Below, in pieces: positions 25,830 to 36,351 of a DNA stretch of 64,000 nt (positions are counted from its first letter, which is position 1; every line of letters begins with the position of its first letter). The DNA comes from Symbiodinium natans (taxonomy: Eukaryota; Sar; Dinophyceae; Suessiales; Symbiodiniaceae): positions 642,529 through 706,528 of the forward strand of contig CAJNDS010002069.1 of assembly GCA_905221605.1 (NCBI GenBank), written 5' to 3'. A model generated the notes under the pieces. The model was not told the DNA's origin and ran no database searches. It saw nothing but the letters and a program-made list of their open reading frames with translations. The position numbers were made by a program, and so were the translations under genes.

Positions 25830-26229
25830 GGTTTCCGGAAACAAGGAACCCCTAAACTAGACCCCAAATAGTAGGATCCCCTTAGAAAACTAGACCCCAA
25901 ATAGTCGGATCCCCTTAGAATTAGGACTCCCAATAAGGTGCCCCCTAATATCGTAAACCACCGTATGTTAGCAGCCAGAAGCATCACGATGTGCTCGCCA
26001 TCTTTGCCTGGTCCCTGGGCCCAGGGAAGGACAGCGAGGACGAGCACTCTATTGTGCAGTCAGAGGTGGCAGCGCTGCTACAGGCAGCAAGGGGGGGCAT
26101 GGGAGTGGACAGTATGGCATTGCAGGCATGCACGAGTCCCAGCACACACAGGACGAGCTGAGTATCCGGGCACGGCCAGCAGAGGGTGGGGGTGGCTTCT
26201 ACGTTCCGTGGAAAGAGGCGGGCAGCTGA
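13772..26229 (+). CDS. PPR-SMR protein (pentatricopeptide repeats plus C-terminal Smr domain)
   Basis: PPR proteins bind RNA, usually in plastids or mitochondria; Smr domains can be nucleases. Well-phased exons: 13772-13871, 14095-14217, 14530-14635, 14785-14841, 15081-15125, 15829-15925, 16207-16278, 16444-16545, 16739-16767, 16884-16945, 17127-17248, 17488-17601, 17679-about 17723. Then 18086-18121, 18707-18760, about 18986-19018, 19345-19398, 19513-about 19566, and approximate pieces near 21155, 21243, 21420, 22096 and 24343, then 24879-24966 and 25220. PPR cores include IYTFAIGALRRQGLWQQAL, LPLINTAIGVCGYGLQWERA and NAAMSAYIDCGQLKQ. The Smr exons are 25456-25509 (VLDLHGMDVHSAK), 25583-25621, 25717-25756 (LLIITGRG), 26025-26083 and 26152-26229 (TGA). 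Both Smr motifs, LDLHG and TGRG, are intact. The 20-24 kb part is sparse, so two genes cannot be excluded. The start codon and any transit peptide were not found. Confidence 0.88.
13887..13964. repeat. TTTAGGG telomere-type array
   Basis: About eleven perfect TTTAGGG units, 15 nt after the inferred donor at 13872 of a PPR exon. Confidence 0.97.
14662..14748. repeat. CCCTAAA telomere-type array
   Basis: About twelve units in the PPR gene intron 14636-14784. Confidence 0.97.
14860..14962. mobile_element. Family A inverted-repeat element (MITE-like) inside a PPR intron
   Basis: Left end CTGGTTCTTAGGGGAATGAG and right end CATTCCCTACGAAGAACCAG are near-perfect inverted repeats, with a small TA-repeat core flanked by CCCTTAAGGG. 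It occupies nearly half of the intron 14842-15080, which splits one PPR motif. Sister copies lie at 26472 and 39861, with a degenerate copy at 38984. Confidence 0.85.
15926..16072. repeat. TTTAGGG telomere-type array abutting an exon
   Basis: About twenty-one units in almost perfect register, beginning at the base after the inferred end of a PPR exon (15925). The first unit itself provides the GT donor. Confidence 0.97.
17338..17392. repeat. Poly-C low-complexity run
   Basis: C-rich tract of about 50 nt in the PPR intron 17249-17487. Length may be unreliable for sequencing reasons. Confidence 0.8.
17768..17852. repeat. TTTAGGG telomere-type array
   Basis: About twelve units with one truncated unit, in an intron of the PPR-SMR gene. 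Confidence 0.97.
18463..18582. repeat. CT-rich tract upstream of a candidate acceptor
   Basis: Long TC/CT/CTC run followed by TCTCGCAG, the likely acceptor for a short PPR exon (EMQK) near 18600. Confidence 0.65.
20366..20515. repeat. CT-rich microsatellite
   Basis: Interrupted TC dinucleotide tracts. No exon could be placed confidently after it. Confidence 0.8.
22375..22462. repeat. CCCTAAA telomere-type array
   Basis: About twelve units with a few variants, in the sparse 3' half of the PPR-SMR gene. Confidence 0.95.
22600..24340. repeat. Degenerate telomere-type and poly-C/poly-G block
   Basis: Almost entirely low complexity: degenerate TTTAGGG/GGTTTTGGGG (22600-22740), poly-G (22750-22784), CCCTAAA (22886-22960), a 34-40 nt higher-order unit of the form GGCAGTTTAGGGTTTAGGGCTTTA (23040-23240), poly-C runs near 23670 and 23778, CCCTAAA (23851-23930) and poly-G (24190-24216). 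No exon is supported here. Confidence 0.85.
24464..24560. mobile_element. Family C inverted-repeat element
   Basis: Left GGGATGTTCCCCCTTTATAC and right AGGGGAACATCCC are inverted repeats, with AACAGTCCTCAATAGGGATT matched inside by GGACTGTTAGTCC. It lies in an intron after the PPR exon ending near 24428. Confidence 0.8.
25037..25137. mobile_element. Family B inverted-repeat element, reverse orientation
   Basis: GTTTACGATATTAGGGGTAA at the left is the reverse complement of the right end of other family B copies, and CCCAAACCCCC closes it. Orientation is opposite to the copies at 33926 and 35512. Confidence 0.6.
25791..25827. repeat. TA dinucleotide microsatellite
   Basis: (TA)n run of 36 nt directly before a family B element, inside the Smr-domain intron 25757-26024. 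Confidence 0.9.
25828..25963. mobile_element. Family B element with internal duplication
   Basis: Starts GGGGTTTCCGGAAACAAGG and ends AATATCGTAAACC. The segment AACTAGACCCCAAATAGT plus about 20 following bases is tandemly duplicated. It is inside the intron that separates the TGRG exon from the next Smr exon. Confidence 0.7.
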
Positions 26230-26471
26230 TGAGCAGCTGATGCTACTTCCCCAAGCAGTCATTCCCGAGACAATCTGTGCGAGGTTCTGCGCTTGCAGCG
26301 AATCCATCTTGGAGACACGCCCGACCCGGCAAAGCCGAAGAGAAGACAATGCATGCCATACTCGATTCCAAAAGGCTGACAGGCATCCACAGAAATTCTG
26401 CCTCACTTTGCATCATGTGCTGACTGACCATTGAGCAGATGAGCTGCTGATGCTCTTCGGACAGTCACTGG

Positions 26472-26528
26472 CTGGTTCTTCGTAGGGAATGAGGGACTTA
26501 GGGCCCTGTATACTCCCTTAAAGGGTAC

Positions 26529-26559
<31 letters not shown>

Positions 26560-26595
26560 TGTATGTATAGGGCCTCATTCCCTACTAAGAACCAG
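26472..26595. mobile_element. Family A inverted-repeat element
   Basis: Left CTGGTTCTTCGTAGGGAATG and right TCATTCCCTACTAAGAACCA form terminal inverted repeats around a TA/TG repeat core. It lies between the PPR-SMR stop codon and the first recognised kinase exon. Confidence 0.88.
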
Positions 26596-27154
26596 AAATG
26601 TCAAGCTTCAGCTCAGCTCGTGATTTGGGAGACATGCCGGGCGCCCACCTGCACCAGCTCGGCCCGGCTGTGCCACCACTGCCAAGGCGTGCGCGTGACT
26701 TCGCATGAGGACGAAATGGATGATAGTCAATTAAGACTAAATACGACAATAATATACAACAATATACAATAATATGATAAAAGTAAGATGACACTACAAC
26801 ACCATGTCTGAAGCTGTGCTTCTGGAATTCTATTGGCGAGGTCTGGTCCGTTCCGACTCCAGAGCCAACGCTAGCCGGGCACAGCCCAAAAAGGGGCGGC
26901 TGCTTTTGCCACCACTCTGAGTTTAGGGATCACAGGGAATAGGGTTTGTAGGATTTTAGGTTTAGGGTTTAGGCTTAAGAGCCTCCGTTCCTTCCGAGCC
27001 CCTTTGCGTCGGTCACTCAAGACACATTCTGCGGGGACAGTCTCGCCTGGGTGCGCTTGAAGCCCCGGAAGTGCAATTCAAAAAAGTTGCACCGGCTCGG
27101 GTGACGTGGCGTGACGCAGCCTGCAACTTTTTTTCCTTGGATCCTTTTTGGAAG

Positions 27155-30080
27155 GTACATAGAGCAGCTGAAAACTTTGCAAGACGAGGCATCGCGGGAG
27201 TTTCACGTGCTGTCGTTGCATCGCCTTTTAAGTAGAGACGTGCAGGCCATTGCATGATCAGTGACCAGTCGGTCGAATTTGCTTGCTGGCCGAAATCGCT
27301 TTCCATTGTTTTCGAGTTTGTGAGCAGGCCCCACCCGCCCTCCCAAAGAATGTTGCGGACCTGCTGTGTAGCGTCGTATACTAGGAGACCCTAGACCCCA
27401 AACCCCAGACCACTCTAGACCCTAAACCCTGAACCCTCAACCCTCAACCCTAAACCCTAGTCTTTGAGAGCCTTAATTCTCCATGCAGGTTCCTCCCTTT
27501 AGCGGGGCTCGTGCGCTGAAGATCATCGAGTCGGAGCTTGGCAAGCCAGCGGGCGGCCGAGGATCAAGATTCAAGGATCATTACTGAATCATTACTGTTT
27601 AAGGTTTGGGGTTTAGAGCGTTTAGGGTTTAGGAATTAGGGTTTAGGGTTTAGGGTTTAGGGTTTGGGGTGAGCTTTACTCGGGTTTAGAGCTTTCATTG
27701 AGGAGTGGGACCTCACGTCCCTCCTTTCCGAACTCCAGGCCAGTGAGCTCTTCGAGGAGTTCGATGACAACCCAATGGCTGCCGCCTCCCTCGGGCAGGC
27801 GCCCTTTGGCGTGACTTCATCTGCGATCCTCCTTTAACAGCACCCCCTGAAAAGCTGCGCAGCGCTGCAAGACAGCAGATGATGTTTAGGGCTTAGGGTG
27901 GCTTATCAGCTCCGCATGTAATGCCTTCTCTTTACTTCGAGGCTCCCAGGGGTTGTCCAGTCTTCGCAACGCCTGCGCTGCAGCACTCAAGCACCTCAGA
28001 AGTAGTTGTGCCAATGGTTGGACCAATTCTTACTAGCAATCATCCGATCCGGCTTGGCATAGTATGTGTAGTTCTCTAAATTAGGGCCCCTTTTTGGGTC
28101 CATATTATAAGGGTGCCGTACTATATAGGGACCCAAGAAGGAACCCTTACTTAGATAATTACCCATATGGTAGCATCACGCAAGACGCCCGTGTGGTAGT
28201 TGACCAGATAGGGCAAAGACGGAAGGATCTGCGACATTTTGGCTCCAGCTGAGTCACAGACACTAAATTCACCACATCGAAACCAGACGCAAGCTTATCT
28301 GGAGGAAAGAGGACTATATTTAAGCAGAAAGCGCATATGTTGGGCATCAACGTTGACCAACCGTCTCTCTCTCTCTCTCTCAAACAAAAACATGGATCCG
28401 TGCTCACTCTTCAATGGGCCCAGAATAGGGTTTCAGGTTTAGGGTTTAGGTTTGCCAGCTCTCGCCATGTGCACCACTGCACTTCTGCCGATGTAATCCT
28501 GCGGAGCCGTTTATGGGTGAAGGTGGCCGCAAGCGGAAATGGGGAGGCAAAGGTGGCAAGAGCAAAGCTGGCAGAGGAAAGAGCAAGGGCAAGGGTAAGT
28601 CCGGATCCAAGGCCAAGCAGGACAAAGGCCGGGTGTCGCGTCTCGGGTTTGTGGGTTTTTCTCCTTTCGCTCTACTTAATCCTTCTTTTTTGCGGTGTGT
28701 TCTAGCTCCATGTGTATATGTCAATATATGCTTGTTATATATATGTATACATATATGTATATATATCTATATGGTGCAGCGTCGCTGCCCCCCCCCCACC
28801 CCCCCCCCCCCCACCCCCCCCCCCCCCACCCCCCCCCCCCACCCCCCCCCCCACCCCCCCCCCCCCCACCCCCCCCCCCACCCCACCCCCCCCCCCCCCC
28901 CCATGGTCCCCCCCCAAATTCTTTCCCCGCCCCGCCCCCTGTGGTTTGGGCCCCCCTGTGGGGTGGTGTGGTTGGGGTTTGGGTTTAGGGTTTAGGGTTT
29001 AGGGTTTAGGGTTCAGGAATCAGGGGTCAGGGTTCAGGGCTGCTGGGACTGCGGACAAGTCTCCACGACGTCTGGTACTAAGAACATGCAGCTATCGCTG
29101 TGTAGCCGCAGTAAGAAGACAAAAACATGCATGTAATTAAGGGTTCAGGGTTTAGGGTTTAGGTTTTAGGGTTTAGGGTTTAGGGTTCCCCCAAATGCTT
29201 TCCCCGCCCCGCCCCCCTGTGGTTTGGGCCCCCCTGTGGGGTGGTGTGGTGGGTTTGGGTTTTGGGTTTTGGGTTTTGGTTTTTGGGTTTTGGGTTTTGG
29301 GTTTTGGGTTTTGGGTTTTGGGTTTAGGGTTTAGGGTTTAGGGTTTAGGGTTTAGGGTTTAGGGGTTTAGGGGTTTAGGGGTTTAGGGGTTTAGGGGTTT
29401 AGGGTTTAGGGTTTAGGGTGTAGGGTGTAGGGTTTAGGGTTTAGGGTTTAGGGTTTAGGGTTTAGGGTTTAGGGTCCGCGCCCCGCCCCCCTGTGGTTTG
29501 GGCCCCCCTGTGGGGTGGTGTGGTTGGGGTTTGGGTTGAGGGTTTGGGGTTTGGGGTTTAGGGTTTAGGGTTTAGGGTTCCCCCAAATTCTTTCCCCCGC
29601 CCCGCCGCCCTGTGGTTTGGGCCCCCCTGTGGGGTGGTGTGGTTGGGGTTTGGGTTTTGGGTTTTGGGTTTTGGGTTTAGGGTGTAGGGTGTAGGGTTTA
29701 GGGTTTAGGGTTTAGGGTCCGTTTGGGCCCCCCTGTGGGGTGGTGTGGTTGGGGTTTGGGTTGAGGGTTTGGGGTTTAGGGTTTAGGGGTTTAGGGTTGA
29801 GGGTTGAGGGTTTAGGGGGGGTGGGGGGGGGGGATACCATGGGGGGGTGGGGGTACCGACACGGGACACGGAACCATATATATATATATATATATACACT
29901 CTCTCGCTCTCTCTATCTCTCTCAGACATATGTATATATATATATATGCACATATGTATGTTTATATAGTTGTTGGGAGGGTGGGGGGGGGGGTGACCGT
30001 GTATGTATATACATACATATACACACACATTGATTGGTTTATCTATCTATCTATCTATCAATGTATCTATCTATGCACAC

Positions 30081-30122
<42 letters not shown>

Positions 30123-32873
30123 GACGCGCACTGTCTTAGATGCCAGGCGCGCCATGCAAGAGGCCGAAAGGGCCGGTCCCCCCAAGGGCCCTCCTCATCA
30201 CCAGCCACACACCGAGCCAATGCAGCAAGGCTGGGTCCCGGTGTCCTTAGTTTAGGGTTTAGGGTTTAGGGTTTAGGGTTTGGGCTTTGGGCTTTGGGCT
30301 TTGGGGTAAGGGTTGTTTTTTTTTTTCGCTAAAACCCTACAGCGAGCCCTGAACCCTCTTGCTACTGTTGACCTACCCTTCGGGCAACTCCTTGTGCTTC
30401 TGGAGCCCTGAGAGGCGACTCGAGAAGCCATCCGACTGCTGGAAGCTCGGCTAAACTTGGCTAAACGGAGGGTCTCGGGCCGATTCGGGCCTAGAACTCG
30501 TAGTGTTCGAAGAGGCTTTGGGAGGTTCAGGACTTCAGTACTAGAGGCGGCGGAATTCTGGTTTGGAGTTGAGGTGTGTTGGAGTGTCACTGCCATGACC
30601 TGCCCGCAGTGAGAAAGGGAATTCTGTTAGGAATAAACCTTCAACTCGTTTTTTGGAGGAGGCCGCTTCGGAGGCGCTGCGAAAAGCGCCCGAAGCCAAA
30701 GAGGACATGAGCAGATTGCCCTGGGTGAGTTTTGGGAGCACCCTAAACCCTAAACCCTAAACCCTAAACCCTAAACCCTAAACCCTAAACCCTAAACCCT
30801 AAACCCTAAACCCTAAACCCTAAACCCTAAACCCTAAACCCTAAACCCTAAACCCTAAACCCTACCCTAACCCTAAACCCTAAACCCTAAACCCTAAACC
30901 CTAAACCCTAAACCCTAAACCCTAAACCCTAAACCCTAAACCCTAAACCCTAAACCCTAACCCCCATGATGCATTTACGAGGAGACTCCAGCCGCGCGGT
31001 CGGCAGGCGAGTCACTGGAGTCGGAGCTTCAAGCCTTGAGGCGCTCATCGTAGCGGGCTGTGTGAGCAGCTCCTCTTACACCTGGACCCTGCCCACCCAA
31101 AGCCTCCCTCCCACTTTTATCAAAACAGGCCAGAAATTCAGATTCCCCCCCTCCCCCTCCCAAGATCCTCAAGGCCTTGAACATGACCCTACGCAAACCT
31201 TCTGTGTGTCCGTGGTCAGGGGGGACGGAGCAGCGAAGCCGCCGAGGCGACCTTTACACTTCTACTGTGAGGCGGGAGCTCTGTGGGTCAATGGGGGACC
31301 TTGCGGGCGAGGAAGACCAGCAGAGTCAGTAGAGCAGCTCGGTCTAGGAAATCCAGTTTGCGCGTTGCAATCGTCAGAAAGAAAGCAGACTACTGCACTC
31401 GTACCGAACGGCCCTCATGGAAGCTGTGCCATTATGTGCCATGCTGAGAGTTTTCTGCAGGTCAGCCGCGGTGTTGCGCTCCTGGCCTGTCCGGGAGAGG
31501 AGGCCCTGCTCACTTCCTTACGCTCGGGAATTCTCGGGAAGCTGCATATATATAATCCCTTAAAGGGTATATATAGGGACCTGATTCGCGCATCCCCGGC
31601 AAACCAACAGTAAGGTGGCTGAATGCATAGACCCCACGCATCACTGTATCACTGCTCGAGGCTGTGGATTTTCCTTCTCCGTCCGCGCTGGTGCAGCGTG
31701 TGTTTGCTCAGCAGCGTGATGGCGGGCACGATGTGCAGGCATGCCAGGAACAATGGGGCAACACGGGTGTGTGTTGTTTTGCTGCACTGGAGTTACTCCT
31801 GGAAGAAGCCATGTTTGCATGCCCCCGTTTGTCAGGCAGCGCGGTTCGTGTGTCGAATGGCACCGTTTGATTATGTCTGCCCGCCCCATCTCAAAAACTT
31901 CCAGGCAAGGGCATGGGAAGAGGTGGTAGAATCGTTGAACTGCATTAACTGTGCGACTGCACAACTGCAGTCACAGATGCCAGGCAACTGCTGCGGCCGT
32001 TTTGCCCGGAGCACTTGCGAAAGCAAGAGAAGGCGCAGCAGCTCGATTGCAGGACCTAATTTGTCAGGCTCTCTTTTAGGGTTTAGCGGGGTTTTGGGTT
32101 TAGGGTTTAGGGTTCAGGGTTCCTCGTGCCTTGAGACATCGTTGTCAACTTGGACACTGAAAGTGGTCGTCACGGGCGACATTGTGGGCCACGCCATGGG
32201 TGCTACATTACAGGCTTTAGGGTTTCGGGTTTAGGGTTTAGGGCTTAGGGTTTAGGGTTACGCCGAGGGTTGGTACTTCGCCTTCCACAGCCGCGCCATG
32301 AGCACCATCAAGCGCGATGAAGCCATGGGAGTGTTGTGGACTCAGCTACACCGGCATGTAGAATGCAAGAAGCCCTGAATGCCCTAAGCCCAAACCCTAA
32401 ACCCTAAACCCTAAACCCTATGTCGCAAGTTCTGAGAAGGCTAAAGCAAGTGTTGGCCCCCTTGCCCGTTGAGCTCTCCGTGTCTGATGCCGAGCACCTC
32501 GGCTCTTTGGGGCAGTTGGTGCAAGTTGCAGAGGGTTTAGGGTTTAGGGTTTAGGGTTTAGGGTTTAGGGTTTAGGGTTTAGGGTTTAGGGTTTAGGGTT
32601 TAGGGTCTTGCAGCTTCTTCTGCAGCTTCGCAAGGTACATGGTTGTGATCGAGGCAGGGGGTGTGAGATCACACTGCTGCTCTCCGCATCTCTCATCTTG
32701 CGGCCTGCATGGCGCATGAAGGTGAACCCGGTTCTTTGCGGCTTCTCTGTTCTACAAGACTATGAGGGTCTTCTCCATGAGTGCAATCTGCAGAAAGCCT
32801 GCGAAGTCTACGAGAACAAGGCCGCCATGTGAGGATGGTCATGTCTTGGTGCTTTCATGGTTGGCCCGCCCAG

Positions 32874-32925
<52 letters not shown>

Positions 32926-35900
32926 TTCCCGAAAAGCTTGTCCAGCTAGTCAAGTTGAAAAATCAATAGCATTCCTGACGAGCTTTGACAAGGCGGCAAG
33001 TGAGCTCGAAAGCGAGGATGAGCCAGAGGAGGAAGCAGACGACAGCGAGTCTGATGAGGACGAGGGTGAGCCAGCAGCTGAGACTGAGAATCCAGAAGCT
33101 GCCAGCAACCTGCCCGAGTCGTGATCGCGCTTCGGCTGGAGAAAAGATGCGGCAGCCTGCCACATTAAGCCCAAGACGCTTAGTCCAAGATAAGCCCTCA
33201 AACCCCAAAGCGAAATACCCCAACACCATTGAAGATTGCGCGAAAGGGCTGCTGTGGTGGGGGGCTTGTAGGTGCACAGAGCCAAGACGAAGGATGGCAA
33301 AGAGTTGGCCATCAAGGCCCGGAATCAAATTTGCAGAAGCTTGGGTTCAGGTTTAACACCGAGTCAGATGCCTCTGACTCTTGATTTTCGTTGAGCAGCC
33401 CCAGAAGTCACGAGTGGAACCTGCCTTGAGATTCAGCGAGACAAGCTGAAGGAAATGTACGATCTGGCTGCGTTCTCAGAATTTAAACAGAGGGTTTACG
33501 GTTCAGGGTACAGGCTTCTGTTTGGGGGATCTCGCCAGCAAACCTTGGGCCCTAAACTCTAGACACACCTCCAGACCCTAAACCCTGAACCCTCAACCCT
33601 CAACCCTGAACCCTGAACCCTCAACCCTAAACCCTAAACCCCTAAACCCTAAACCCTAAACCTGCACACCCCCCCACCTACCCCCAATGTGTACTGGCAT
33701 CATCGTGTTGGGTGAGGGGAGTGAAGCTGTGCGATTAAAGCAAGCTTGCGCCCTTCAAACCCTATAAAAACCCTGTAATCCCGAAATCCCGAAACTAAAT
33801 TCATGGCCCAGGACTTGGCGCAGTTTGACAAGGCCCGCGGCGCTATGGGATTGCGGAGCTTCGGGTTTAGGGTTTGAGTCGGGTCCTTTTGGGGTCTTTG
33901 GAGTTTATTGTACAAATTGATTACATGGGGGTTTTACGAAAGTTAGGGTTTATGAAATAACCCCCCCAAATGGTCGGATTCCCTTATATTGAGGATGCCA
34001 ATAAGGTACCCCGAACTTCCGAAACCCCCATATCGTTTAGAATTTCAGGAGGGCCCATAGTGTAATCAACCATACCCCTTGGCTTCTTTGAGCAATGCAA
34101 AAATGTGCACCCCTCCCACATGCCAGTTGGCCCGCCCTTGTGGTACAAGTAAGTTATCGAAATTGTGGTCCTTGACTTGGTCCACGTTGCAGGATGGCCC
34201 CTTAGGGCAAAAGAAAGGACTGTAATTCTGGAACTAGCTATGTCTGTAAGTTAACCGATGATTGCCAGATCCGAAGACCATGACAACACCCACTTTAACC
34301 ACGATGCATGTGCAAGGTGGACCACTCCTGCTACCAATGTTTGAACTCGCCCGCCCAAGCTTCACAGTCACAATGTTTGGCATTTAGCTAGTAATTCCGA
34401 AACCCGAAAAACCTAAAACCCAAACCCTAAACCCTAAACCCTCAACCCACCCTAAACCTAAGCAGTTAGGAGTTCACGGGTTGACGGGCAGCTCTTTGAC
34501 AGATTGCCGTCATGCTGGACAAGTACAAGATCGGGGTGGAGGGTGCTTCGCAGGCAGGACCCCCAGGAGGTCGCTGCGAAGCTGCACACTACTTGGAGGT
34601 TCATGGTAGGGTTTAGGGTTTAGGGTTTAGGGTTTAGGGTTTAGGGTTTAGGGTTTAGGGTTTAGGGTTTAGGGTTTAGGGTTTAGGGTTTAGGGTTTAG
34701 GGTTTGTTATTTGGGTTATAAGTACAGTTAGAACAAGTAGGTCAGACCCCCTTAAAGCCTCAAACCCTAAAGCCTTAAGAACCCGTTTAATTCAATAGGG
34801 GGTCGAAATAACTACAAATAGTATCCCCTTTTGGTCCCTACATAAGGATGCTATAGGAACCCCCCAAAGCCCTACTCTGTGAAGGTTTGGGTCGACATGT
34901 TCGAGGATGCGAAGGTGGGGCCTCCATTCGGAACCTGTGTGGGGTTTAGGGTTTAGGGTTTAGGGTTTAGGGTTTAGGGTTTAGGGTTTAGGGGGGGGGG
35001 GAACGACTTGGGATGTGAGACGGTGCCAGGTTGTGCAGCAGCTTGCGCTCACTCCTTCACCGGCCCGAAACATCTCCGTTCTTAATTTCCAAGGTCATTC
35101 TCTACCGAGAAATAGATTACATGGCGGAGGCGCGGCCGAATCTCCAGGATCTGGTGCCATGCGCCATGCGAGATTGTTTAATGGATGCGTTGAGGAAAGA
35201 ACCGTGCGTCCAAACTTTCAGGCCGAGAACACGCGACGGTGGACGGAGAATTTCAAGAAGGCCGATATTGCATTAGCTCACCCAGAATGAATTTCCTGTG
35301 CAGCTCTTGACAAGGTGAAGTGGGTCACGAGCCCTGAAGTCGTAGATGAGTGCCTGCCTGGCACGTTGTTATGGCAGGATCCCTGGCACTGTTTGTGAAT
35401 TTTGCTGGGTGCCTGCACTGGGAGCCGGTGCCAGTCACTACCTCCAAAGTGTTGGCACTCACTTTCATCGCCGGCACCAAGATCTCGGACAGCTTGCCAC
35501 CCGACACACCAGGGGGTTTCCGAAAATAGGACACCCCCAAATAGTAAGATTCTCTTAACATAAGGACCCAATGAGGTACCCCGATTCTCGGAAACCCCCA
35601 CCATGTGCACTCGCTTTGAAAAGTTCGGTTCACAAGAGTGAGGGGCTCCTTCAGGACCTCGACAAGCTCGAAAAGCAAGGCTTCGACAGGACGCTGCTCG
35701 CCAAAAATCTTGCGCAGGCGGGTTAAGGGTTAGGATTTTGGGAGGAGATGTTTTGACAACGTGGCTTTTTGTCCGTTGAACCCCTGTCACAGATCTCTTG
35801 GCCAGGCATATCTGCTCCAGTTCTGCAAGTACGGCTTCTTCAACACGGACTGCACAACTTGACGTCATCATGAAGCACTCAACCCTCAACCCTCAACCCC

Positions 35901-36320
35901 CCTAAATCCCTAAATCCCGAAATCCCTAACTCCCTAAATCCCTACATCCCTAAATCTATACATCCCTAAACTCCCCGAAATCCACCGGAGTTCAGGATCC
36001 GCATCCTGGCAACTTGGCCGTGGATGATCAGTACCCTGGGGGCCGGCTGATCTTCTACGACTTCGGCCAGGCAGATGCTTTAGGAGGGGTTCGGGTTTAG
36101 GGTTCAGGGTTCAGGGTTTCGGGTTGAGGGTTTAGGGTTGAGGGTTTAGGGTTTAGGGGTTAGGGGTGGGAGTGCGGGGGATGAGTATAGGTCTTGTAGG
36201 GGTAGGGGGTAGAGTCGGGTAGAGATGGGGATTCTGTAAATATTAGGGGATGAGTATAGGCATCCATTCCGGCACTCCAAGCCTTTGCAACCTCTCTCTT
36301 TCACACATGGGTACACACAG

Positions 36321-36351
<31 letters not shown>

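Noticed and set aside
28513-28995. 160-codon frame running into poly-Pro
   Set aside because: Only the first 82 nt up to a GTAAGT donor look coding; the rest is the poly-C block read as proline.
31107-31140. PPTFIKTGQ resembling the ABC1 N-terminal KxGQ motif
   Set aside because: It lies downstream of the exon that should follow it (27155), the flanking residues do not fit the family, and no phase-consistent exon could be made. Treated as coincidence.
30966-31613. 215-codon plus frame
   Set aside because: No motif over its length, and only a short coiled-coil exon in another frame (about 31012-31050) fits the gene chain.
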